DNA of 64,000 bases, taken from Pyrinomonadaceae bacterium. GTDB taxonomy: Bacteria > Acidobacteriota > Blastocatellia > Pyrinomonadales > Pyrinomonadaceae. The stretch spans positions 496,001 through 560,000 of the forward strand of contig JAIBCB010000003.1 in assembly GCA_019694355.1 (NCBI GenBank), read 5' to 3'. Position 1 is the stretch's first letter. Each line of letters opens with the position of its first letter. The notes under the pieces were generated by a model. That model was given only the letters and a program-made list of their open reading frames with translations. It ran no database searches and was not told where the DNA came from. A program made the translations under genes and the position numbers. Shown here one piece after another: positions 35,286-43,165 of the stretch.

Positions 35286-36080
35286 ATGAAAACAAACAAA
35301 ATCAGGATCGGCCTTCCATTGGCATTGGTCGCTCTTTTGATCACATCGCTCTTTGCCGCTGCGTGCTCGAACACGGCGAGCAATTCGAACGCTAAGAAGA
35401 CGCCGACGCCCGCGAAAACCCCCGGCATTCCGGCAGATGCTCCTTCGGGAGCGACACCTCCGAATTCGGCCGGGTCGCCAAGCGCATCCGTTACGATCGA
35501 GGAGTTTGCGGATTTTCAATGTCCGACCTGTGCTCTCGTATATCCGATAATGGATGAGATCAAGTCTGCGTACGGAAGCCGGATCAATTTCGTTTACCGT
35601 AATTTCCCGCTGAAGATCCCGGCCCACGACAAAACGTATGAAGCGTCGGTCGCGGCCGAGGCAGCCGGGATGCAGGGCAAATTCTTCGAAATGGCTCGCG
35701 AGCTTTACGCGAACCAAAAAGAGTGGACCGCCAATCCGAACTACAAAGCTCTCTGGAAGAGCTACGCTGAAAAGATCGGGTTGAATATCGACCAATGGCA
35801 GAATGATGCTGTCGGCCTGCCTGCAAAGCAGCGTGTCGATCTCGACCTTAAACGCGGCGATGCGATCGGGATCAATTCGACACCGACAGTTTTCGTAAAT
35901 AACGTTGCGGTTCCGCCAAGCAAGGTCACGGTTTCGGGCCTCAAAGAGATCATCGACGCTGAACTTGCTAAGGCGAAGCCTGCATCTCCGGCGGCCGCAA
36001 ACTCGGCTCCTGAATCGAACTCTGCTGCTAATTCCAATTCGGCCGATGCGAAGAAACCGGCTTCGGAAGTGAACAAGTGA
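35286..36080 (+). CDS. DsbA-like thioredoxin-fold lipoprotein
   Basis: 264 residues. A lipoprotein signal is clear (LFAAAC, acylated Cys27), followed by a Ser/Thr/Pro/Ala linker (28-68). The DsbA/BdbD-type domain carries CPTC at 79-82 and the cis-proline loop NSTPTVFVNN near 198. A low-complexity Ala/Asn/Ser tail ends the protein. It would oxidise cysteines in secreted proteins from a membrane-anchored position outside the cytoplasm. Its stop overlaps the start of the VKOR gene by 4 bases, so the two are produced together: VKOR re-oxidises DsbA in many bacteria that lack DsbB. Confidence 0.9.
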   Translation: MKTNKIRIGLPLALVALLITSLFAAACSNTASNSNAKKTPTPAKTPGIPADAPSGATPPNSAGSPSASVTIEEFADFQCPTCALVYPIMDEIKSAYGSRINFVYRNFPLKIPAHDKTYEASVAAEAAGMQGKFFEMARELYANQKEWTANPNYKALWKSYAEKIGLNIDQWQNDAVGLPAKQRVDLDLKRGDAIGINSTPTVFVNNVAVPPSKVTVSGLKEIIDAELAKAKPASPAAANSAPESNSAANSNSADAKKPASEVNK

Positions 36081-36532
36081 TAAGCTTCACACCAAAAAAA
36101 TGGCTCGCGGCCGCGGCGGTCATCGTCGCGATCGCGGGCCTTTTTGATTCGGTCTATTTAACGATCCACCACTACACGGCCGAGCCTGTGCCGTGCAGCA
36201 TTACCGAGGGCTGCGAAATGGTGCTTACGAGCGCTTATGCCGAAGTTGCCGGCCTGCCGCTCGCGATATTTGGTGCCGCCGCCTACATTTTTGTTCTGAT
36301 CTTTGCGGCGATGACGCTGTTCGGGCGACGCGGAATGTGGCTTCTTTACGGCATTCTTGCGACGATGATGGCGTTGTTTTCTGCCTGGCTTATTTACGTT
36401 CAGGCGGCCCTGATCGGCGCTTTTTGCCAATTTTGCCTGCTTTCGGCGCTCTCAAGCTCCCTATTGTTCGTTATCTTTGTTGTCTCTCTCATATCGAAAC
36501 CGATTCCGCCTCCCGAGCGAATAGAAGATTGA
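36077..36532 (+). CDS. Vitamin K epoxide reductase (VKOR) family protein
   Basis: 151 residues with four or five transmembrane helices and a GTG start in the GTGA overlap with the DsbA-like gene. VKOR signature: the loop pair Cys40 and Cys46 (PVPCSITEGCEMVL), AEVAGLPLAIFGAAAY, and the active site CQFC at 117-120 followed by LLSALSS. It transfers electrons from the DsbA partner to menaquinone, replacing DsbB. Unlike some VKORs, it is not fused to a thioredoxin domain. Confidence 0.93.
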   Translation: MISFTPKKWLAAAAVIVAIAGLFDSVYLTIHHYTAEPVPCSITEGCEMVLTSAYAEVAGLPLAIFGAAAYIFVLIFAAMTLFGRRGMWLLYGILATMMALFSAWLIYVQAALIGAFCQFCLLSALSSSLLFVIFVVSLISKPIPPPERIED

Positions 36533-36602
36533 CGGCCTGATCGCTTTTTGGCGTTCAGGGTCGCATTGCCCGTTTTAGAGCGAGGCTTTAGAGAAGACGA
36601 GA

Positions 36603-37169
36603 TTGGCTGAACCTATCCTAAAACGCATCGCTGCGGGCGATAAGAATGCTGTTGAGGATTGCCTCAATGCATATGGCGGACTCGTTTATTCGATCGCAAG
36701 AAAGCTGATGTCGAACGAGGCCGATGCTGAGGATGCCGTGCAGGAAGCTTTCATCGACATTTGGAAGAACGCGGCCCGGTACGACGAAGGCGTCGCCTCT
36801 GAAGCCACGTTTATCGCAATGATCGCCCGGCGTCGTGTCATAGACAAGATGAGGTCGATCGGGCGAAGGATCGCCACAGACCCGATCGAAGAGATGGTCA
36901 GCGAACCGGGCAGCACCGATCACAAGTTCATTGAGATAAGCGCCGAGGCAAAGGAAGCTGCTGAGGCGTTAAAAAGCTTAAGGCCTGAACAGCAGAAGGT
37001 TCTTCAGCTTTCGATCGTCGGCGGGATGTCGCATCAGGAGATCGCAGAGACGACGGGAATTCCGCTTGGCACCGTGAAGACGCATGCTCGACGCGGCCTT
37101 CTTCGTGTCCGTGAAGTTCTCGGGCTCGGTGGAATGACGGACTTTGAACCAAAGGAGGCAGCGATATGA
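36603..37169 (+). CDS. ECF-type RNA polymerase sigma factor
   Basis: 188 residues beginning with TTG (36603-36605), as no ATG precedes region 2. Sigma2 (about 8-85): ILKRIAAGDKNAVEDCLNAYGG, EADAEDAVQEAFIDIWKNAARYD, TFIAMIARRRVIDKMR. Sigma4 (about 120-175): LRPEQQKVLQLSIVGGMSHQEIAETTGIPLGTVKTHARRGLLRVREVLG. It resembles SigK/ECF19-type factors that pair with RskA anti-sigma factors, which is what follows. The ATGA overlap with the anti-sigma gene (37166-37169) keeps the ratio fixed. Confidence 0.94.
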   Translation: MAEPILKRIAAGDKNAVEDCLNAYGGLVYSIARKLMSNEADAEDAVQEAFIDIWKNAARYDEGVASEATFIAMIARRRVIDKMRSIGRRIATDPIEEMVSEPGSTDHKFIEISAEAKEAAEALKSLRPEQQKVLQLSIVGGMSHQEIAETTGIPLGTVKTHARRGLLRVREVLGLGGMTDFEPKEAAI

Positions 37170-37999
37170 CCGAGAAAGACCGCGAATTATTGCTCGACCT
37201 TCTAACACGGCAAGCGACCGAGGGCCTAAGTCCTGAGGAATCGAGGCGGCTAGCAGCTCTTGAGGGAAGCGATGACGATTCTTTTGATCTTGCGGCCGCG
37301 GCGGTAATGATGGCCGAGTTGGAGCCTGCCCGCCCGCTACCTGCTCATCTCCGCGCAAAGATCGCCGCCGATGCGTTAGATGTCGTAAATCCGAATGCGG
37401 AGAGTTTCCGACGAGAAAAGTCGGTTGACGATATTCCTCCAAAGAGAACGCCTTTGCTTGCGTGGCTCGGATGGGCAGTCGCAACTGCCGCGATCGTTGC
37501 TCTTGGGCTAAACATTGCAATGACAAGGTTTGGCGTCCCGGAAATTGCAAAGAATCCGCCTTCTGCCACACCGACGCCGATGACGCCCACCCAGGCTCAC
37601 GACGAAATGATGGCCGAACCCGGGATGACGGTCGCGAAATGGGAGCCTGCCGCAAAGACGGGCGAAATGGCAGAGGTTGCGGGTGATGTGGTGTGGAGCG
37701 ATAAGCAGCAAAAGGGCTACGTAAAGCTCAGCGGTTTGCCGAAGAACGATCCGAACGCCTCGACCTATCAACTTTGGATCTTTGAAGAGAACCAAGGCGA
37801 TAAGACACCGATCGACGGCGGGACCTTCAATATTTCTTCCAATGGCGAGGTCGTGATCCCTATCGACGCCAAGCTTGCGGCAAAGAACCCTTCAATGTTC
37901 GCAGTTACGGTCGAAAGGCCCGGCGGAGTTGTCGTTTCAAAACGAGAAAAGGTTGCAGCTCTTGCCAAGGTTGAAACCTCCCGCCCGCCAGACGCGTAA
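37166..37999 (+). CDS. Membrane-bound anti-sigma factor (RskA-like)
   Basis: 277 residues. The cytoplasmic helical N-domain starts MTEKDRELLLDLLTRQATEGLSPEESRRLAALEG, without the zinc HxxxCxxC motif. One transmembrane helix lies at about 97-117 (LLAWLGWAVATAAIVALGLNIAM). After a Pro/Thr linker the periplasmic domain has VVWSDKQQKGYVKLSGLPKNDPNASTYQLWIFEEN, the typical RskA C-domain strand pattern (x-x-Y-Q-L-W). It should hold the neighbouring sigma factor at the membrane until an envelope signal triggers proteolysis. The signal is unknown. Confidence 0.9.
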   Translation: MTEKDRELLLDLLTRQATEGLSPEESRRLAALEGSDDDSFDLAAAAVMMAELEPARPLPAHLRAKIAADALDVVNPNAESFRREKSVDDIPPKRTPLLAWLGWAVATAAIVALGLNIAMTRFGVPEIAKNPPSATPTPMTPTQAHDEMMAEPGMTVAKWEPAAKTGEMAEVAGDVVWSDKQQKGYVKLSGLPKNDPNASTYQLWIFEENQGDKTPIDGGTFNISSNGEVVIPIDAKLAAKNPSMFAVTVERPGGVVVSKREKVAALAKVETSRPPDA

Positions 38000-38108
38000 A
38001 CCTTCCGAAAAGAGAATTTACCTCGACGCTTTTGCGCGCCCGTTGGTGCAAGGCGTAAAGTTGTCAGTATCAGCCAATAAAATCCAATTGAAGGACCGAT
38101 TCTTAACT

Positions 38109-40883
38109 ATGAGAACCCCTAAATACGCAATTCTTCTCAGCCTGGCGATGATGCTTTTACCGCTTGGGCTTTTTGCGCAGGACATTAAGCTCCCGCCGAT
38201 AAACATTAAGGAATATAAGCTGAAGAACGGCCTGACGGTCATTCTTCATCAGGACCGTTCGACGCCCGTTGTTGCCGTGAATATGTGGTACCACGTCGGG
38301 TCGAAGAATGAGGCCGAACACCGCACGGGTTTCGCCCATCTCTTTGAGCATATGATGTTTCAGGGGTCGGAGAACTACGTTGACGGCTGGCGCGCCGTCG
38401 ATGAACTCGGCGGAAACGTGAACGGCACGACGAACGAGGACCGCACGTGGTACTTCGAGGTCATTCCGTCGAACTACCTCGAACGCGTGCTTTATCTCGA
38501 AGCAGATCGTTTCGGGCGGCTTCTGCCTGCGATGGATCAGGCGAAGCTCGACAACCAGCGTGACGTTGTGAAGAACGAGCGTCGTTTCCGCGTGGACAAC
38601 GTCCCTTACGGAACGATGAGCGAACGCATCGACGAGCTGATCTATCCTGTCGATCATCCGTATCATCATTCGGTGATCGGCTCGATGGCCGACCTTTCGG
38701 CTGCTTCGCTTGACGATGTGAAATCGTTCTTCAAGCAGTATTACGTCCCGAATAACACGATCCTGGTTCTCGCAGGCGATTTTGATGAAAAGCAGGCACG
38801 CGGCTGGATCGAGAAATATTTCGGCGTCTTCGAGACGGGCAAGCCCATCGACCGTCCGAATCCGCCGATGCCTCAGCTGAAGGAAACGATCCGTCAGCAG
38901 TACGAAGATCCGTTCGCCAGGCTCGAACGCAGGGCGATCACCTGGCCCGGCGTGCGTATGTATCACAAGGACGAGGCTCCGCTCGATATCCTGTCGAGCA
39001 TTCTTTCCAGCGGACGCGGCTCGCGTCTGCAGGGCGAGCTTGTTTACGGGAAGGAACTTGCACAATCGATCTTTGCCTTCAACTCGGCAAGCGAGATCGG
39101 CGGCCAGTTCCAGATAAACGCGATGGCCCGGCCGGGCAAATCGCTCGATGAGATCGAGGCCGCGGTCAACTCCGAGATCGAGAAGATACAGAAAGACGGC
39201 GTAACGGCCGATGAAGTGAAGCGTGCTGTTGCGGCCCGCGAAGCAAGCGCTATTTACGGGCTGCAGACCGTCCTTGGAAAGAGCAGCCAGCTTGCCGACT
39301 ATTCCGGCTATCTGAACACACCCAACTATTTCCAGAAGGACCTTGATCGATATTCAAAGATCACGCCCGAGGACATCAAGCGTGTTGCAAACGAATACCT
39401 GACAAAGAACCGCGTCGTAATGACGTATGTTCCGGCAAAACAGCCGCCGCCGCCGGCCCCGGCTGACAAACCGGCTTCGACCGAGACGAAGAAGAAAGAC
39501 CTCGCCTTGATCGCAAAGCAGGATGCAGCTCTTCCAAAGGGAGCGGCGGATCCGAAATTCACACTTCCTGCGATCGAAAAATCGAAGCTTTCGAACGGCT
39601 TGAATGTTTGGGTCGTTCAGCATCACGAGCTGCCGATCGTTTCGATGAACCTTGTTGTTGACGGCGGTGCGACCGCAGAAGATGCGGCAAAGAGCGGCTC
39701 TGCGTCGATGACGGCATCAATGCTTACGCAGGGAACGAAGACGCGTTCTGCACTGCAGATCTCGAACGCGCTTCAGTCGATCGGTGCGTCCGTTGGTGCC
39801 AACGCCAACTGGGATTCATCGAACGTTTCGATGACAACATTGACGAAGAATTTGCCGGAGGCCTTGGACATCTACGCCGATGTCATCACCAACGCTGCAT
39901 TTCCACAGGGTGATTTCGATACGATGAAGCGCCGAACGATGGCGGGTTTCCTCCAGAGAAAGGCGAATTCACAGGCTATCGCGAACCGCGTCTTTGACAA
40001 GGTCGTCTATGGCGATCAGCTGTATGGACGCGAGATGAGCGGCAGCGAAGACTCGCTCAAAGGCCTTTCAAGGGACGATCTTGCCGCTTTCTACGCCGCG
40101 AACTACAAGCCGAACAATGCGACGCTGATCGTTGTTGGTGATGTCACGACGGCAAGCATCACGCCTCAGCTCGAGAAGGCGTTCGCCGCTTGGAAGGCAG
40201 GCGATGTAAAGCCGGTCAAGGTTGACGACCAGAAGATGTCTGCAAAACCGGGCATCTATCTCGTGGACAAGCCGGGAGCGACCCAATCGTCGGTGATGAT
40301 CGGCGAGGTCGGCCTTTCACGAACCGATCCGGATTACTTTTCCGCCCAGGTGATCAACGGCATCCTTGGCGGCGGTATGACGGGCCGGCTATTCCAGAAT
40401 CTTCGTGAGGACAAGGGTTACACGTATGGCGCGTATAGCCGCTTTTCAACGATGCGGGCCGCCGGCCCATTCGTTGCATCGGGTGAGATCCAGATCGTTT
40501 CGACAAAAGAAGCTGTCCAGGAATTCCTCAAGGAGATCAACGGAATGCGCGGGGCGATCCCGGTCACAGCACGCGACCTCGACATCAACAAGCAGAAGCT
40601 GATCCAGCGATTCCCGAGCGGTTTTGAGACGGTCGGGGCGATCTCCAGCCAACTGTCGGCATTGGTCACATACGGCCTGCCGGACACATACTTCAACGAT
40701 TACATCAAGAAGATCGGAGCCGTTTCGCAGAAGGATCTCGAACGTGTTGCGAACAAATACCTTGATGGTTCGAAGATGGCGATCGTGATCGTCGGTGATC
40801 GTTCGGTCATCGAGCCGAAGCTCAAAGAGCTTGGGATGCCGATCACTTTGCTCGATACCGAGGGCAACCCGGTTTCGAAATAA
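38109..40883 (+). CDS. M16 family zinc metallopeptidase, duplicated form
   Basis: 924 residues. The signal peptide is MRTPKYAILLSLAMMLLPLGLFAQ, so I start at 38109 rather than with the long leader that overlaps the anti-sigma gene. The first M16 half has the inverted zinc motif HLFEH (77-81) and distal Glu157 in VVKNERRF. A Lys/Pro-rich linker (about 440-470) joins the second half (ATAEDAAKSGSASMTASMLTQG), which lacks the HxxEH motif as usual for the inactive half, and ends with RLFQNLREDKGYTYGAYSRF. It probably degrades peptides in the periplasm. An intrinsic terminator follows. Confidence 0.94.
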   Translation: MRTPKYAILLSLAMMLLPLGLFAQDIKLPPINIKEYKLKNGLTVILHQDRSTPVVAVNMWYHVGSKNEAEHRTGFAHLFEHMMFQGSENYVDGWRAVDELGGNVNGTTNEDRTWYFEVIPSNYLERVLYLEADRFGRLLPAMDQAKLDNQRDVVKNERRFRVDNVPYGTMSERIDELIYPVDHPYHHSVIGSMADLSAASLDDVKSFFKQYYVPNNTILVLAGDFDEKQARGWIEKYFGVFETGKPIDRPNPPMPQLKETIRQQYEDPFARLERRAITWPGVRMYHKDEAPLDILSSILSSGRGSRLQGELVYGKELAQSIFAFNSASEIGGQFQINAMARPGKSLDEIEAAVNSEIEKIQKDGVTADEVKRAVAAREASAIYGLQTVLGKSSQLADYSGYLNTPNYFQKDLDRYSKITPEDIKRVANEYLTKNRVVMTYVPAKQPPPPAPADKPASTETKKKDLALIAKQDAALPKGAADPKFTLPAIEKSKLSNGLNVWVVQHHELPIVSMNLVVDGGATAEDAAKSGSASMTASMLTQGTKTRSALQISNALQSIGASVGANANWDSSNVSMTTLTKNLPEALDIYADVITNAAFPQGDFDTMKRRTMAGFLQRKANSQAIANRVFDKVVYGDQLYGREMSGSEDSLKGLSRDDLAAFYAANYKPNNATLIVVGDVTTASITPQLEKAFAAWKAGDVKPVKVDDQKMSAKPGIYLVDKPGATQSSVMIGEVGLSRTDPDYFSAQVINGILGGGMTGRLFQNLREDKGYTYGAYSRFSTMRAAGPFVASGEIQIVSTKEAVQEFLKEINGMRGAIPVTARDLDINKQKLIQRFPSGFETVGAISSQLSALVTYGLPDTYFNDYIKKIGAVSQKDLERVANKYLDGSKMAIVIVGDRSVIEPKLKELGMPITLLDTEGNPVSK

Positions 40884-40915
40884 AGGGCAAAAGTTCGCGA
40901 AGAACTTAACAAACT

Positions 40916-40954
40916 TAGGCCGTCCGAGATCAATTTCGGGCGGCCTTATTTTTG
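40916..40954 (+). terminator. Intrinsic terminator after the M16 peptidase gene
   Basis: AGGCCGTCCGA (40917-40927) pairs with TCGGGCGGCCT (40936-40946) with one G-T pair, followed by TATTTTTG. Confidence 0.88.
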
Positions 40955-40996
40955 TCCATTTTGTCCATTTTGTGCGTTTTCATACATTTTGTGCGG
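40950..40996. repeat. Degenerate 9-10 bp tandem repeat
   Basis: TTTTGTCCA at 40950-40958 and 40959-40967, TTTTGTGCG at 40968-40976, TTTTCATACA at 40977-40986, TTTTGTGCGG at 40987-40996. It starts in the terminator T-run. The 288 bp gap 40884-41171 contains this, the terminator and the repeat at 41077-41160, but no gene. Confidence 0.65.
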
Positions 40997-41076
40997 TTTG
41001 GTCTTCAAAGAAAAAGTCGAACCGGCTATGATCACTCTTGGTCGGAATGACCTTGGTCTTTGACAACTTAACTTTT

Positions 41077-41160
41077 TTGACAGGCTTGAGCTTCTGGAGG
41101 CTCCGGCGAAATGCAAAGAGATGCGGACGAGCGTGTCAGCATCTCTTTGGCAGGCTTGAA
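41077..41160. repeat. Direct-repeat-flanked hairpin
   Basis: Direct repeats TTGACAGGCTTGAG (41077-41090) and TTGGCAGGCTTGAA (41147-41160) match at 12 of 14 bases. They flank a perfect 11-bp inverted repeat, CAAAGAGATGC (41114-41124) and GCATCTCTTTG (41139-41149). It is just downstream of the DUF3857 gene ending at 41172 and may serve as its transcript end, although no T-run follows on the minus strand. Confidence 0.6.
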
Positions 41161-41171
41161 TTGAGCGAGGC

Positions 41172-43145
41172 CTATTTCTTGACCAGAACGACCGGCGATT
41201 GTTCTGCGTCGCGGATCTTGCTGTAAAAATCGCGTACTTCAGCGTATTTTTCCACAGGGATGAGCGACCGCTTTGTTTGAAAATGGCGTTTGTAGATGAG
41301 CTGCTGGCCTTTCACCTCGTAGGTCGAACGGTATGTGCCGAACTCGGTCTTGAGCTCGAGCGGTTCCGGCGTTTCATCCACTATGAAGCCCGCAGGCAGG
41401 TCGAACGTAGCGGTCTCGATGACACTGGCCTCATCGAGCGAGATCGGCGTCGTTCGTTTCGATTCGGAGAAGGCCGTGCCGGAACGGCGGCCTACAAAAG
41501 CCGGTTTGAAGGTCATCAAGCGGCTTTGCATCAGTTGACCGTATGCCGGAGCCGTAAAGTCGAGGCTCAGGTCGAATGCGGCTTTTGCGAACTGATCGGT
41601 CGTCTTGAAATCGACGAGCTTGGCCGCGGTGGCAGCCCTTGTGATCCATCGTTCAAGCGTCTTTCGGTAGTCCGAGGCCGACTCCCGCCTAAGGGCTGTA
41701 CGCTCGCCGGTCGAGGCCTGGCCGGTCGAGTGCTCGCGGATATTTCCCTTTAGCTCGCCGTTGTCCGTAAGCGAGACATTGAGCGTCCGCTCGACCTTGT
41801 TGTCCTCAGCGGGAAGCAGCGGCATACGCATAAGCCCGCCGTTCTCGCCGGCGAGAGCCACTGCCAGGCTGTTCTGAAGATAATCGGGCAGATCGCCGAC
41901 AGGCGTGTAAGCGTCGGTCGCGTCGAAGATCAAAAGGCGGCCGAGTTTCGGATCGACCATCACGGACGGTGACTGCGTCGCGTCGCTGACCCTGACGGCA
42001 ATGATGCAGTGGTTGAACTGCTTTGGCGACGGGAATGCCTCGCGGACGAAATCGGGATCGCCGCTGTAAACGATCATCGGATAGGCGTCGATCTTCAGGG
42101 CCTTGAGCATCGCCCTCATCAGCGTCGCCTTATCCTTACAATCTCCGTAGCCGCGGGAGAGAACGGTCGAAGAGGCACGCGGCTTGTAGCCGTTTCCATA
42201 GCCGACGCCGATGTCGATCGCGATGTACTGAAGGTTCTGGACGAACGTGCCGATCGCCTGGATCATCTCAAGCTCGGTCTTTGCATTGGCGGCAAGTTCG
42301 CGTGCCTTTGCAGCGACGTTGTCATCGACGACGACCATCGAGTCATAGAACGGAGTCGCCCACGTCGAAACGGACCTCCAATCCGGGAACGATCTGCCTT
42401 TTGCATCCGCCGGGCCGTAATTGACGGCGATGCGCGGGGCGAGGTTGCTGACCGAAGGGCTCATCGGCTCCCAGGTGATCGGTTTCAGGTTCGATATCTC
42501 CCATGTATAGGTCGAGCCGGAAACCTGCGGGCGGATCTCGGGAGCGTTGAAAGTTACGCTCGATGCCGTCCAGCCGGACGGAAGGTTTAGCGAATAGCGT
42601 CCGCGAAGCACTGGCAGCCTTCCCTGGAAGGACCATTGGTCCTGATAGAAGAGCGATGATTCCTCGGTCGTTACCGTGAAGGCAAAAACGGCACCTACCA
42701 CGGCGGAGTCACTCGCATCGATCACTTTGATCCGGCCTTCATTGTAGATGTCGTCGGGGTCATCGACCATGTCGATGACCGATTTCTTTCCGAAGGCCTG
42801 AACTTTTCCATCCGGCGGCAGAAGCCAAGCGTCGATGTCAGTGATCTTGCTGCCGCTCGTCAGATAGGATCCGCGGGCGATCGCCAGGCGGCGGCCTTCA
42901 TTGGTCAGGATCTTGATGGCATATCGCGTGGTCGTCGATATCCTGCCGCTCGAATCGACCGATGCGACATACTCATCAAGCAGCACAACGGCCGGCACAT
43001 TCTTGACGTCATAGGGCGGAATGCTGCTTCCGGCGACCTGTGAGACCCAACCCGGTGCGTCATCTGCAAATGCCGATCCGACAAGGCCGAATAAGAGGAT
43101 CGAGAGAACGACGATATTCTGTCGTAACTTTATGAGATCTTTCAT
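41172..43145 (-). CDS. DUF3857 and transglutaminase-like protein, catalytic triad intact
   Basis: 657 residues with signal peptide NIVVLSILLFGLVGSAFA. DUF3857 spans about 40-240. The transglutaminase-like domain has Cys336 in GYGDCKDKATLMRAMLKALKI, His379 in FNHCIIAV and Asp near DPKLGRLLIFDATD, so the cysteine-protease-like triad is present. A C-terminal DUF2569-like beta region ends the protein. The function of this family, abundant in Acidobacteriota and Bacteroidota, is unproven. Peptide cleavage or crosslinking in the periplasm is inferred. Third in transcription order of three tandem relatives, 20 bp after the middle one. Confidence 0.88.
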   Translation of the reverse strand: MKDLIKLRQNIVVLSILLFGLVGSAFADDAPGWVSQVAGSSIPPYDVKNVPAVVLLDEYVASVDSSGRISTTTRYAIKILTNEGRRLAIARGSYLTSGSKITDIDAWLLPPDGKVQAFGKKSVIDMVDDPDDIYNEGRIKVIDASDSAVVGAVFAFTVTTEESSLFYQDQWSFQGRLPVLRGRYSLNLPSGWTASSVTFNAPEIRPQVSGSTYTWEISNLKPITWEPMSPSVSNLAPRIAVNYGPADAKGRSFPDWRSVSTWATPFYDSMVVVDDNVAAKARELAANAKTELEMIQAIGTFVQNLQYIAIDIGVGYGNGYKPRASSTVLSRGYGDCKDKATLMRAMLKALKIDAYPMIVYSGDPDFVREAFPSPKQFNHCIIAVRVSDATQSPSVMVDPKLGRLLIFDATDAYTPVGDLPDYLQNSLAVALAGENGGLMRMPLLPAEDNKVERTLNVSLTDNGELKGNIREHSTGQASTGERTALRRESASDYRKTLERWITRAATAAKLVDFKTTDQFAKAAFDLSLDFTAPAYGQLMQSRLMTFKPAFVGRRSGTAFSESKRTTPISLDEASVIETATFDLPAGFIVDETPEPLELKTEFGTYRSTYEVKGQQLIYKRHFQTKRSLIPVEKYAEVRDFYSKIRDAEQSPVVLVKK

Positions 43146-43165
43146 TACTGCATTTACTCCATTAC

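Noticed and set aside
37875..38108. N-terminal extension of the M16 peptidase frame
   Set aside because: It overlaps the anti-sigma gene out of frame. A clear signal peptide begins at 38109.
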